A stretch of 64,000 bases of DNA from Catonia carolina (lineage: Eukaryota > Arthropoda > Insecta > Hemiptera > Achilidae): positions 40,257,401 to 40,321,400 of the forward strand of contig JAQMRL010000004.1 in assembly GCA_035578175.1 (NCBI GenBank). Reading direction: 5' to 3'. Below, piece by piece: positions 11,666 to 22,910 of this stretch. The first letter of the stretch is position 1. Every line of letters starts with the position of its first letter. The notes below the pieces were generated by a model. It was not told the origin of the DNA. It worked only from the letters and a program-made list of their open reading frames with translations, and made no database searches. The position numbers were made by a program, and so were the translations under genes.

Positions 11666-12124
11666 TTATTATAAATTATATTCTTTTATTAATACATTAA
11701 CTTAAGAAATTCGGAGATTTTCAAACAATATAATATCTTGTATTTTGTTAAAATCAACATTTTATTTTACTGTATTACTCAGAATCAGTAACATGATATA
11801 AGAATATCATTAAAGAAAAGGGTTGGAAAATCCACAGGGATTTATTCTTTTATACACAGTCAAGAGTGTACTCTAATATTATAATGCTGGAGTATTCTGT
11901 AAAATATTAATTCAGCCTGGAAAAAAGATTATTATAATCCTTGGATGTCTTATCCTAAAGTACCGGCAAGGTAAACTTTGCTGATTTTAGCATAATGTTA
12001 TGACTTTTACTTAAATTTGCATATCAAGTCAAAATTTACATAATGACCCAAAACTGTCTTTTAAAATGTTACCGACCGTTACTAGAGTAAAATTATGTTT
12101 CATTTATAAATTTTACTTAAATAT
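11666..12124. other. AT-rich spacer, nothing recognised
   Basis: No frame or repeat family recognised. Confidence 0.5.
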
Positions 12125-13114
12125 ACTGTTTTTCTCTTGTCTATATAAATATGTGAATGTATAGGAAGGAAAGAATTTTTTTCATGTCGATTTTCGAAAT
12201 CGAGTTTTTACCAGATACACACGTTTAAGACCCCTTGAACCAAAAAAAAAAATGTTTTTAGCGATTGATCTGTGTGCGTGCGCGTGTGGGTGTGTGTGTG
12301 GAACAAAATATTTAAAGAACGGAACATCGTACGAAGTTCAAACGTGAAAATTTAGTTAGGTACCACTAGAGGACCCGACACGATCATTTTCATCAAAATC
12401 GGTCAACCGGAAATAGTTTATTGTGTAATTTTTCACTTTTCTGTGATTTTCTCAAAAATGGCTCTTACGATTATTTGAAAATCGCCTCATTTACTCCGTT
12501 TTTATGCTCTACATAATAGAGTAGACGCCATGTCTGCTGAAATTTTTGGGGTGGCTTATCGTAGACAACTTTCTTTTTTAAATATTGCGGCCTTAACATG
12601 CATTGTAGGGCAAAAGTGTATGTAATCAAAGTTGTAAAACATTTAGAAACCTACAACTTTTATTCCAAACATGTCTTTGTATAATGCTTAATTTAGCGGT
12701 AATTAGTTATTTTCTGTTTTTTTTTTCATGAAAATCTGCAAAAATGGTTTATTTAAGATTTCGGCTGTATTATGCATTTTACGACAAAGTGTATATAATC
12801 AAATTTATAGAAAATTAAATTATCTAAAAGTTTTATTTAAGTATTTTTCTCTATAGAGGCTAGTTTAGCGTGAATGAGTGATTTTACGTATTATTAAGCC
12901 AAACTAAGGTTGATTTTTATTTTGCATCATTCACTCATGATTAAAATTAGCTTATGTTTTTTGAGTTTAGTTGTTTTCTTTATTTCTAATGTTTTATTAC
13001 TAATGTTAGATTGTATTGTTCATTTATTATTTATATTATTAGTATTATTATTATTGTAACGTTATTGTCTTTTCCATTGACAAGAGAAAGTTGTGTGAGT
13101 GTTTCACATCAGAT
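12125..13114 (+). mobile_element. HINE-like element, full length
   Basis: Full module order: a diverged 5' terminus, TTTTCGAAATCGAG, a mixed TG/CG tract at about 12270-12300, TAGACGCCATGTCTGCTG, the internal region, the inverse terminus GACAAGAGAAAGT and the hairpin GTGTGA-GTGTT-TCACAT. No protein is encoded. Confidence 0.85.
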
Positions 13115-13260
13115 TATTCATTTAAGTAGTAACCAAGATAAGTGATATTCTCGACACGCGGAACCATTTGTCCTTCTGACTGCCTTAAGGAAAACTATAA
13201 AAAGATCTTTATAGTCTGAAGTGCTTTAAGTTTTATTCTCGTAGCAATAAAGTAATTCTT

Positions 13261-13347
13261 TTCTATTATTACTAAATGTTAGATTATATTGTTCATTATT
13301 TGCTTTGGCAAGAAAAAGTCGTGTGAGTATTTCACACCATATTTTTC
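13261..13347 (+). mobile_element. HINE-like 3' end only
   Basis: An isolated 3' end (TTATTTGCTTTGGCAAG, AAAGTCGTGTGAGTATTTCA, then CACC) lies about 150 bp after the complete 3' end of the previous copy and in the same orientation. Confidence 0.8.
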
Positions 13348-13925
13348 AAAAGAAAAGAATAAATTATGAAAATTTATGACTAAAATCAAAGATTAATAAT
13401 TAAACGGACTATAAATATGTATTACATTGATGTAATTAATCACAATGCTAATTAAAACTTATTACACAATAAGTACATTATACACAATGCTATTTATTAA
13501 AAAAAAATACTTATATACGACTGACAAAATTTTACATTTAAAACATAAACTCTATAAGAAAAGTAATAATAACATAAAATTTTGCTATTTACGCGTGAAA
13601 GTTATCTTCTAAAATCAAAGGTTTAAATTTTCATAAATGAGGACTTAATCTAAGTCATTGTCGGTGTTCCATCTTCCAACCGGCTGTATTTCATTATGGC
13701 CTTTCTTTAACAATTACTGTTGAACATTTTTTATACGACATTGACCATTTTGGTGATGTTTATTACATGATCATTTGGTCTTCGATATCACAATGTTACC
13801 CTTCCAAATATTTCCATGGCACTTTATGTTGTTACTAGTTTGCTTATTATTTTTCTTAGTAAAAACGTATTTTTTCGTACATTTAAATAAATACTTTGGT
13901 CGTTAAGTTCTTTGGGGTAGTCTTT
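13348..13925. other. AT-rich spacer, nothing recognised
   Basis: No frame or repeat family recognised. Confidence 0.5.
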
Positions 13926-14210
13926 CTCAGAACTATGGATTACAGAAAAACAATCAGTTAGATTGTGTCTTCAGGTCTAATGAGAAGGATTGAAGAGAGA
14001 GAATTATGGAAAACTATAAAAAAACATTTAATTGAATTTTTAAGACTAATGTTAGGAAATGAGACTATCACCAGAAAGTAATATAAGGTTATTTGGGTGG
14101 TGTAAGAAGCAGAGGAAGACCTAGGATGCGGTATTGCAGTAAATTGTGAATGGTTAAGACTTCAGTAATCGGGAACTAACTAATGAAGAAAGATAATAAA
14201 AAAGTAGTGG
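13926..14210 (+). pseudogene. LINE reverse-transcriptase C-terminal remnant
   Basis: The reading KTIKKHLIEFLRLMLGNETI is followed, after a frame change, by GGVRSRGRPRMRYCSKL. This matches the end of insect non-LTR ORF2 proteins, where a hydrophobic LGHxLRH-type segment precedes an EGxxxGxRxRGRPR segment. Both the stop and the shift show it is dead. Confidence 0.65.
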
Positions 14211-14574
14211 TAAAAACTTGTGCTAACCAGTTCTAGGATTGATAACTGATTTAGCCTGAGAAAAATCTAATTCAGGAAAACCACGCGTGCATAATTTATG
14301 CAAACAGGTCTACTTTTTAAATGATTTTTAATGTCCTGCATATTCTTAATTGGGGAAATTATTTGGTGGTAAAACCTGTATTATGATTCATAGGGGTTCC
14401 CATTACAACGTGTCTTTAATATTCGTTGTAAATATTATAATAAAACCTCTTAATGTTTACTTTTTTAACAACTTGTACGGAATATTAAGATTATATAAAT
14501 ATCTAAGAGCTCTTGGGAGAGCCTGTAAATCTTTTATAATTATAACAGTGAATCCTGAATACACACAACAAACA

Positions 14575-14890
14575 TAGATAGCAAAATTCAGGGCTCTGAT
14601 ATGAAGTTACTGGAAGTATTTATGGATGTACCAGAAGAAACAGAATTTAAAATGAAGAAGTCAGAAATACATTATCAGTTACACCTTTTCACTACAAAAT
14701 TAAGCAAAATTAAAGTAGGTAATGGAGTCACTTGGGAAGGATGACACTAGTAAGAATATCCAATACAATACTCAATTACAAATTCATAGGTAAGAGAGAT
14801 ATGAGAAGACCGAGGAAGATATGGGTACCGAAACAGGTTCAGAAACCTAATCCGTGGTGTGAAGAAGAAGAAAAAAATATTTAAGAGCTT
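14575..14890 (+). pseudogene. LINE ORF2 C-terminal remnant with GAA tail
   Basis: In one frame it reads QGSDMKLLEVF, later EGMTLVRISNTILNYKF and IGKRDMRRPRKIWVPKQ, then QKPNPW, followed by GAAGAAGAAG. The order (SEMKFLR-like, W..M..RIP, GKRDxGRPRKRW, NP) is shared with the fragments at 31083, 36735 and 61375. The GAA repeat is the element's 3' simple tail. Confidence 0.75.
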
Positions 14891-15624
14891 TCAGTCAAAT
14901 ATTTAATTCTGTTGTAATAAAAAGAAATTAATAATATATTTTGATAGACAATTTGATTTCATTAATTTTTCCTTTCAATCGTTTATCAATTAACTTTTTT
15001 GTAAGGTATTTAAATTTTAATTAAAAATTGAATTATCGTACTTTTGCCTTGTCCTTCCATTATTGTTAGGCTCTTACTTCTTTGTCGGGTTTTTACTGTT
15101 TAAAGTACTTCTCCGTTGTTTAAACGTAATGTAATTTTTAAAAATAAATAATGATACATTATTTATTTTGTAATTCAATTAACGTTTAGATTTGTTCCTG
15201 TTAATTTCATCTATTAGGCTGCATTTTTAAAAAACTTGTGTAATGTTATTAATATGACGATTATATTCGAAGGTAATAAAAATAGTAATTTAATAATGAA
15301 AATTTTAAAAAATTTATAAAAATAAATTTTTAATTTTATATACAAATAATAAAAATAAAAAAATTTAAGTTATTATAGGTTTGTTAAATTCTCTAAAAAT
15401 ACTATGAGTTTTTATTGTCTACAATGTAACACTTATTTAACTGGAGTTTTTGACATATTTTGTCAAAAATTTAATTTAAAAGTAACTTACAATCTTTCTG
15501 GTCAAAAATTATATTTCTCAAAACCGGCTTGAATACGAAGTAAGAAGAAAGTTTCTCTACTTACAGAATTTACATCAAGTACTACTGTATTATAAATACT
15601 CATAATGTAGGCCTATACTTTTTT
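14891..15624. other. AT-rich spacer, nothing recognised
   Basis: No frame or repeat family recognised. Confidence 0.5.
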
Positions 15625-16528
15625 ACTTTCTCTTGCCTATATGAATATACAGGAAGGAAAGTATTGTTTTTATATCGATTTTTCGAAATTGAGTTTTCAC
15701 CGGATCTACACGTTTTTAGACCCCTGAACCCAAAAAACTTATTTTTAGCGATTGGTCTATTTGTTTGTGCGCGTGCTTATGCGCGCGCACTTGAAACTTA
15801 AGTTAAATACCACTAGAGGACCCGCGACACGAACATTTTCATCAAAACCGTTCAACCGGAAGTAGTAGTTTATTCGTGTCATTTTTCATTTTTTTGCGAT
15901 TTTCTCAAAAACGGCTTGTACGATTTTTTAAAAATCGCCTCATTTACTAAATGTTTTATGCTCTACGAGATAGGGTAGGCGCCATGTCTGCTGAAATTCT
16001 TAGGGAGGCTTTATCTCGTAAAAAATGTTTTTTTTTAAGATTACGACTTTAAAATGCATTTTAGCGCAAATATGTACACAATAAAAGTTGTAGAAAATTT
16101 AAAAACCTACAACTTTTATTGTAATTTTTTTTTTGTATAACGCTTAGTTTAGCGGAAATTAGCGATTTTTGGTTTTTTCTCACGAAAACGTATAAAAAAT
16201 CGATATTTTTAAGATTTTAGCCTTAGTATGCATTTTACGACAAAAGTGTATATTATAATCAAATTTATAGGAAATGAAAAGATCTACAACTTTTATTTAG
16301 AGCATTTTTCTCTACAGAACCTAGCGTGAAAGAGTGATTTTCTGTATTTTTAAGCCAAACTGAGGTTGATTTTCATTTTGTATCATTCTCATGATTAAAA
16401 TTAGGTTATGTTTTTAGAGGTTAGTTTTTTGTTCAGGTATTTCTAATGTTTTATTACTAATTTTAGGTTTATTGTTAATTATTTGCATTGGCAAGAGAAA
16501 GTTGTGTGAGTGTTTCACACCAGATTTT
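15625..16528 (+). mobile_element. HINE-like element, best-preserved copy
   Basis: Suggested reference copy. The 5' terminus ACTTTCTCTTGCCTATATG opens a hairpin whose arms are ACTTTC/GAAAGT and CCTATAT/AGG-type. A TG/CG-alternating tract lies at about 15757-15790, and AGGCGCCATGTCTGCTGAAA near 15977. The internal hairpin ATAAAAGTTGTAG...CTACAACTTTTAT spans 16081-16119. The inverse terminus GGCAAGAGAAAGT is at about 16490, then GTGTGA-GTGTT-TCACAC, ending CCAGATTTT. Both edges fall in T runs, in keeping with insertion between two Ts. Confidence 0.9.
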
Positions 16529-16546
16529 ATAATAACATAAATATTA

Positions 16547-16768
16547 CTAAATACATGGCTCTGCAATCGAGCTAGCATCCACAGCACGACCGGGCTGAAT
16601 CCAATGCGTCTTATGAAGTATCCAGAGAGCAGGAGTTGGATTATTAATTATATTATTTTCTCTGCATTGTCGGTCTTCGTCTCTCCTCACTACCGTCAGC
16701 ATTGTCGGCCGGCAACACAGTCTCCTAATTAAGGGGTAACGGTGACAAAATGAATCAAATTTTGACAT
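16547..16768 (-). other. Locally GC-richer patch, unrecognised
   Basis: A 73-codon minus-strand frame (starting MSKFDSFCHRYPLIRR) with a less AT-biased composition than its surroundings. No family was recognised. It may be part of an old element or chance. Confidence 0.25.
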
Positions 16769-17869
16769 GTTATAAAATTTGTTAAGCGATTAATTATGAA
16801 AAATTATTATTTTGGAAAAATGATACCTTATCAGTAAAAATCTAATGACAGACAATCAAGTTTTTGAGGGAAATAAAACCGTACGCTTGATGTGATCTGT
16901 TGTTTCATTGACGGTTTGCGTGTGACGTTAACTTATATTACTGACCTTTATTTTATTATTTTAAATTAAATTAATGAAGTTTTTTTATAAAACTTAGGTT
17001 ATTTATACTTTATTAACAGTATTACGTATGATTACCGTTTTTTAGGTCACTTAAAATTCTAGTTTCCGTGTTTTATATTAAAACATTTGTAGACAACAAA
17101 TGTTTGTCTACAACTTAATCACAAAGGTGATCAGTTCATGTTAATAAAATGTTAAGTATTTTTTTAAATGTTTATATAAATAGAAGTATATAACTATTCG
17201 TGTGATATAGATGTTAAAAAAAATATCTTATTTATTTTTTTGTCGTTATAATATACATATATATATAACTAATGATAAAATCTTGAAAGAAAAATAACCA
17301 TTTTCTTGGCACGTAAACTTGGTATACATTTGTACTAACATAACATTATATTCCCTATACATTTATGGCAAACAAAAACAGTTGAAATGTTGTTAACTGT
17401 TTTAACTTGAATAAGTTCGTGTAAGTTGGGTTATATCTTGTTGGTATTATTTAATCGATAAAAGAAACTTTCAGTAATGGTTTCCTTAGAGATTCTACAG
17501 CTTTTTCAAAATGTCAAAACCTTTTAATATTGTATAACAATGTAATATTGTTTTGTGTTTTTATATTTACTACTGTACAATAGAACCATTGTGTTTCAAG
17601 GAGCCTTAGGCTGGATTTATTTTTTCCAAAATTGACTTTTCAAATATCTTCATATTAGGCTATATATTTTTTTCATTGCTTGATTCAATTCACAGTTATT
17701 TTTCTATTGGTTGTTTTTATCAATTTTGTTTATTTATGAAGAAGTAACGTTTGTTTATTTATTTGTATTGGGTAATCTCAGAAACTACCTAATCGATTTC
17801 AAAAATTCTTTCACTGTTGGAGGCTTTTTAAGTTTTTTCTACAACTGTTTTGCAATTATTGCTAATGCA
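16769..17869. other. 1.1 kb AT-rich, nothing recognised
   Basis: No frame or repeat family recognised; the 60-codon frame at 17711 is hydrophobic and probably chance. Confidence 0.5.
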
Positions 17870-17985
17870 TATAATTGTAGGAGGGAATCATAGGAAAATG
17901 CTACACCTGACCGGGAATCAAACCCAATCTCCATAGAGTAGAAGCCAGTTGCGCTGACCACCACACTACAGGCTGTCCTGAGCAA
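17870..17985 (-). mobile_element. tRNA-headed SINE (T2 family), minus strand
   Basis: The minus strand reads GTAGTGTGGTGGTCAGCGCA, then ACTGGCTTCTAC and GGTTTGATTCCCGGTCAGGT, matching the T2 heads at 3332 and 24977. The tail is short. Confidence 0.7.
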
Positions 17986-18121
17986 CATAGGCTATAATGA
18001 CATAACACTATTTTAAATTTTGGATAAAATTGTATTTGGTAAAATAAAGTTATCTTTTGGTTAATCAACATTAGTTATTTAATATATAGCCTATATTTCA
18101 TCGTATACCAATCATTGTTTA

Positions 18122-18525
18122 CAGTCCGATTCATGAAAGGAAACACCTGTCTTTAAACAGCAGTATTTTTTGAACCGTTTTATGTAAAAACAATTACAAC
18201 ACATAAAATTAAAGATTGTTTCATTATTGGTTACAGGATATACATTAAAATTTTTGGAAATTAATAGTGTATTAAATATAACGAATTACGCATAAAAAAT
18301 ACCTTATTTTTAGCCACTTTTCCAGTATACCCAACTTCAAGGTACTATTATTTTGTTCACGCGTACATTAAAATTTATATGGCTACAAAGTATTATATGT
18401 TTATGTAATTCTGAAACCAGCAATATAACAAGCTTTAATTTGATATATCGTAATTGTTTTTAGATACAACAGTTCAAAAGATATTGCTGTTTAAAGACTG
18501 GTGTTTTCTTTCGTGAATCGGACTA
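18122..18525. mobile_element. 404-bp MITE with about 60-bp inverted ends
   Basis: The left end (18122-18185) and the inverse of the right end (18462-18525) match over about 60 bases, including GTCCGATTCA, GAAACACC- and GTCTTTAAACAGCA. TA occurs on both sides (18120-18121 and 18526-18527), as for Tc1/mariner-type targets. The interior is AT-rich with no frame. The superfamily is inferred only from the TA. Confidence 0.75.
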
Positions 18526-18568
18526 TAGTTGCCGTGAAACGTAGCGAGGCGGGTAATTGGTCATTTCT

Positions 18569-19544
18569 ACTTTCTCTTGCCTACATAAATATATAGGAAG
18601 AAAATTATTGTTTTCATGCCGATTTTTCGAAATCGAGTTTTCACCGGATTTACACGTTTTCAGACCCCCTGAACCCAAAAAACATGTTTTTAGCGATTGG
18701 TCTGTGTGTGCGTGTGTGCTTGCGTGCGTGCGTGCGTGCGTGTGTGTGTGTGTGTGTGTGCGTGTGTGTGTGTGTGTGTAAGGACGGAACATCGTGCAAA
18801 CTTGGAACTCAAATTTAATACCACTAGAGAACCCGACACGAACATTTTCATCAAACTCGATTAACCGAAAGTAGTAGTTTATTCGTGTCATTTTTCACAT
18901 TTTTGAGATTTTTTCAAAAACGGCTCCTATGATTTTCTTTAAAGTCGCCTCATTTACTAAATTTTGTATGCTTTACAAAATAGGGTAGGTGCCAGTCTGC
19001 TGAAATTCTTGGAGAGGCTGGTTTTACGTAAAAAATTGTTTTTTTTAAGATTGAGGCTTTAATATGTATTTTAGCGCAAAAATGTATAATGAAAGTTGTA
19101 TAGAATTTAAAATCCTATAACTTTTATTTCGATCATTTTTTGTATAACGCTTAGTTTAGCGGTAATTAGAGATTTTCTGTTTATTTCTCACGAAAATGTG
19201 TAAAAAAAATCGATTTTTTTTGTCAAGATTTCCCTTAGCCTTAGGATTAATTTTACGACAAAAGTGTATATAATCAAATTTATAGGAAATTAAACGATCT
19301 AAAATTTTTATTTAGAGCGTTTTTCTCTACAGAGCCTAGTTTAGCGTGAAAGAGTGATTTTCCGTATTTTTAAGCCAAACTGAGGTTGTTTTTCATTTTG
19401 CGTCTTTCACTCATGATTAAAATAAGACTTTGTTTTTTGAGGTTAGTTTTTTGTTTATTTCTAATGCTTTATTAATAATGTTAGGTTATATTGTTCATTA
19501 TTTGCATTGGCAAGAAAAAGTCGTGTGTTTCACGCCAGATTTTT
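18569..19544 (+). mobile_element. HINE-like element, full length
   Basis: It has the 5' terminus with hairpin, the TTTTCGAAATCGAG module, a long TG/CG tract (about 18701-18779), a TAGGTGCCAGTCTGCTG module, the internal hairpin region, the inverse terminus GGCAAGAAAAAGT and a shortened 3' hairpin (GTGTG-TTT-CACGC). The open frames across the TG tract are repeat artefacts. Confidence 0.88.
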
Positions 19545-20448
19545 AATTATTAGAAGCTTTTTTTAGAATTTATAGGTTTTTCTTTCTACCGAAAATCGAA
19601 AAGTTTTACAATTTTTCGTTGGAAGTTAATTGGGTAGCTAAGATTTTCATGATTCTTTGTATTCTGATTCGATAGTTCTTTTTCTGGAATTCTTTTAACC
19701 ACTAACTGTTTACGAACTGTTTTGAATAGCCTATAATTACTAAACGTCATCGATGTTGATGATGTTAAAATTTATCAGCTGTTCATTTAGATTAGGACGA
19801 TGTATCCAGCTACAAGGTTGCACATAAAAACAATGAAACTACGTAATTAAAAAAAAAATATTTATATACACACACAAGAAGATTCCTTCGTAAAGGTAGC
19901 AACATGTAATAAACTAATACTGCAATTATTCAAATTTGTTAAGATATTTTTGTACCAGTTATCCTTGTATGTATAAAATAAAAAGAAAATTTAAATGTTA
20001 CCATAACAAAAAGAGATGATTGCTGGCTCTACTTATGCAAAACAAAAATCAAAGAAATTAGTTAACAAAGAAGAAAAATGAGATATAATAAATAATACGA
20101 TTTTATTACAATATACCGTAACTTTTCTCAGTTTTAATGATCGTGTTTGTACGTTCGTTTCTGCATAAATATTAGCATTACCTTTATTATTGTAATTGTC
20201 TTAAACACTGTGCATTTATTTAAAATTATTTCTTTACATTTATGTAAATTATTTCGGCCACAGAAGTCTTTTATAGGTTGTCAATAAGTTCGTAATATTA
20301 CAAGGTCATTGTAATTTGTCGTATAATGTGACAATTTAATTGTTCATTTAGTTAAACTAATTTCATAATCTTCATACAGTAGGATTGCAATATGAGATAT
20401 AATCTGTTTTTAATTCGCGAACTTTGGTCCTAATGCTACCAGTACACT
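19545..20448. other. AT-rich spacer, nothing recognised
   Basis: No frame or repeat family recognised. Confidence 0.5.
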
Positions 20449-20576
20449 ACAGTAGTGAAATGTACGAGTAGTGTTTCACTGCTGAGGTTGGCAGCACTGT
20501 CAAGTTTTCACTTCCCTTCCTCACAGCCCATCCATACGCAAAAGGCAATCTCGTGACTTCAGTAACTATACACCCG
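20449..20576 (-). mobile_element. End of a TIR element, same family as 59838
   Basis: About 130 bp match, in inverted orientation, the left end of the element at 59838-60681. Shared stretches include GGTTGGCAGCACTGTCAA, CAGCCCATCCATACGCAAAA and GGCAATCTCGTGACTTC. If the outer edge is as in that element, this end faces right (near 20576) and the body lies to the left, but no second end was found there. Confidence 0.6.
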
Positions 20577-20696
20577 AATTATTCGACGAATATTTGGACC
20601 GAGTCGCGACGACGAATTTCCACGAACTTACCCAGTACATACTCGCAAGTTCGTGAAACCACAGTTCGATCCTGTCATTGTTGTATTAATCACAAA

Positions 20697-20870
20697 ATGG
20701 ATTTTGATGTAGGAGTTGCAGCGGCTTTTTATGTGTACAGCTTTGCTTATTTAAAATACATTGATACATACCACAAGAAAAAAATTCAGAAACCTTGGAA
20801 ACGTAGAAGATAGTGGATTTAAGAAATACATCGATAAAGAACTAGGTAATAAACGAAGCAATTAATTATT
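20697..20870 (+). pseudogene. Possible PIF/Harbinger-type N-terminal fragment
   Basis: The frame begins MDFDVGVAAAFYVYS and continues KPWKRRR, stop, WI, stop, EIHR. Insect Harbinger-type transposases often begin with a short acidic/alanine segment followed by a KRRxxWV.EIHRKR-like basic stretch, and this reads like a broken version. No catalytic part follows. It could be an unrelated frame. Confidence 0.3.
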
Positions 20871-20919
20871 TTGACAAAACATTGTTATTAAATCTTTTCG
20901 AAGTATTTTAAACTAGCAA

Positions 20920-20933
20920 CCCCCCCCCCCCCC
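20920..20933. repeat. C14 homopolymer
   Basis: Fourteen consecutive C residues in otherwise AT-rich DNA. Confidence 0.95.
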
Positions 20934-20934
20934 A

Positions 20935-21699
20935 AGCTTGCTTCGCTTCACAACACCTAATGTAAACCTAATTAAATTATTTTAAAACCTTATTCACTTC
21001 TGAAAATTGTTTATTGTATGTTTATATTTATTGTTGTGTACAGTACGAGGTAGACAAAAATACTCAGTTTATAAACAATAAAGTAATTAGTCAATAATTA
21101 TAGAAAAGAAAATAATAATTTCATAAAAAACTTAAATAATATTAGTAAAATAAAATAAAATACTCAGTTAATAAATAACGTATGGTGTATCGAGAGAGAG
21201 GGGTAGTGTAGCGCCAGTGCAGGCAAGTGTGTATTGGCATCGGTTTGTGCCAGTCGCTCTCGGTATTCAGTTGTATTCGTCCCCTTTGATTCGTGCCAAA
21301 ACCGAATCATGGCGAATACAAATCATGGCGAGGCGAATTGGAACGAATATACACAAATGCACCGAGTACACTGTCGCGATCGCCTGAGTTCGCCTATATT
21401 CGACGATAGTGTACTGCAGGCATAAGAAAAAACTGAAGGGGAGTGAAGGCGCCTGCCTGTCTGTTGTTTTTAATATGATCATTTCATAAGTACTATTCTA
21501 CAGTAGTTTCCCGTCAACCGACCATGATAGGATAGGTTCTAAAAGTCGGTTAAATCGACCTTTAGAACTTGGCATTTAGAATTACAGCCTTTTCTTACAA
21601 AATTGGGCTACTTAAAGGCGTACCTTTGCGACGCTCTTGCATGAACCATAGCTACAACGCATCGTCTACCTGTTCATTTATAGGTTTTTGGAAAAACTT
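20935..21699. other. Unrecognised; GC-richer at 21190-21460
   Basis: The stretch 21190-21460 is richer in G+C and in CGAAT/GCGAA words than its surroundings. The frame at 21234-21425 (63 codons) has no recognisable motif. The rest is AT-rich with no call. Confidence 0.3.
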
Positions 21700-22005
21700 G
21701 TTTGAAATAAAAAATTTAGGTTTTTCAATTTCCTGCAACTTTAGTATACAATTTTGTCCTAAATTGCATATTAAGGTTGCAATCTTTATAATAACATTTA
21801 CCATTAGAGCACATCCCTAAGAATTCTAGCAGACACACCGCTAACCCAATCTTTTAGAGCACTAAAAAAGTTGAAAATAAGGCGATTTAAACAAAAATCA
21901 TAACGAACAAATTGAAAAGTCGCACGAATAAACTATTACTTCCACTTTCAAAATCGGTCAAAATCATCAAAATCAAATCGGTTGACCGAATTTGATGAAA
22001 TCTTG
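21700..22005 (-). mobile_element. HINE-like internal fragment, diverged
   Basis: Minus-strand matches to the middle of the family: the inverse of the GCCATGTCTGCTGAAATT module (near 21820), the inverse of ACTTTTT...CGATTTTC, and a GGTTGACCGAATTTGATGAA segment. Both ends are missing. Confidence 0.65.
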
Positions 22006-22910
22006 GTTATAACATTGAATTATATCAATGGATTAAAGTCGCTTAAGAGGCAGTTTGTTTATGGAGATGGAAACTCTACACAAATCCCTGATCCTCCATG
22101 TTATTTGGGGATGGAGTGAAAAACTCCACCGTCAGAAAAAACTGTACACCGCAAGAAATCCTAAAATCGCCCGTCGAATGACAAGCAAAATCGAAATGGT
22201 GAAAGAAAAAAGAGAAGGAAACAAACAATGAACATTTATATACATGGAATGTTCAGGAGTTGGGTAGTACAGAGAAAGCAGGTACAGTATTATATAGGTA
22301 TGTAGACAAATAAGCAAGTCTCGATTACTTTTATCAAAACCGAACTTCATGGGACCAGACCCGATCCGGATGGATCTGCAAACTCGATTTAAGATAAATA
22401 CAGGCAATATTTATTTTAAATAATCGTTAAATATAGGAAATGCGCAAATCTATCTATAGGTGTATTCTATTACGGAAGTTTAACTAATGATATATCGTAT
22501 TTGTAATCAATCCTTTGTACTTTTTTAGGTTTTCAACTTAATTTATCTTTTGTTATTTTTTAGATAAAACAACTTACAAAGAGTTTTAGAAAGAGCACAA
22601 AAGTTTTTTCTGAATGCGTCTATGTCATTTGTTAGACGTACACTAAATCTTTTAAACCTTTTTATTGCGACTAACGTTTACTCAAACCCATTTTTTTGCT
22701 GCTAAACGCAAAAATTTATAATGAAAATAGAGAATATAAATAGCTTTGATAATCCACAAAAATCCTAATTTACAACCTTGTTGTATAAATTATAAAATAT
22801 TTTAACTATAAATTTATCCTGTATTTAAAATGAATAAAACAATGAAAATTATTATTGTGGAAATTTATCTGTGGAATCACACATAATAGAAAAATATTAG
22901 CCTATTTTTT
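22006..22910. other. AT-rich, nothing recognised
   Basis: No frame or repeat family was recognised; the 91-codon minus frame at 22132-22407 shows no motif. Confidence 0.45.

Noticed and set aside
18523..18891. 122-codon minus frame and overlapping 74-codon plus frame
   Set aside because: Both run through the TG/CA microsatellite of a HINE copy, giving His/Thr or Cys/Val repeats; similar short frames recur in other copies with no conserved length.
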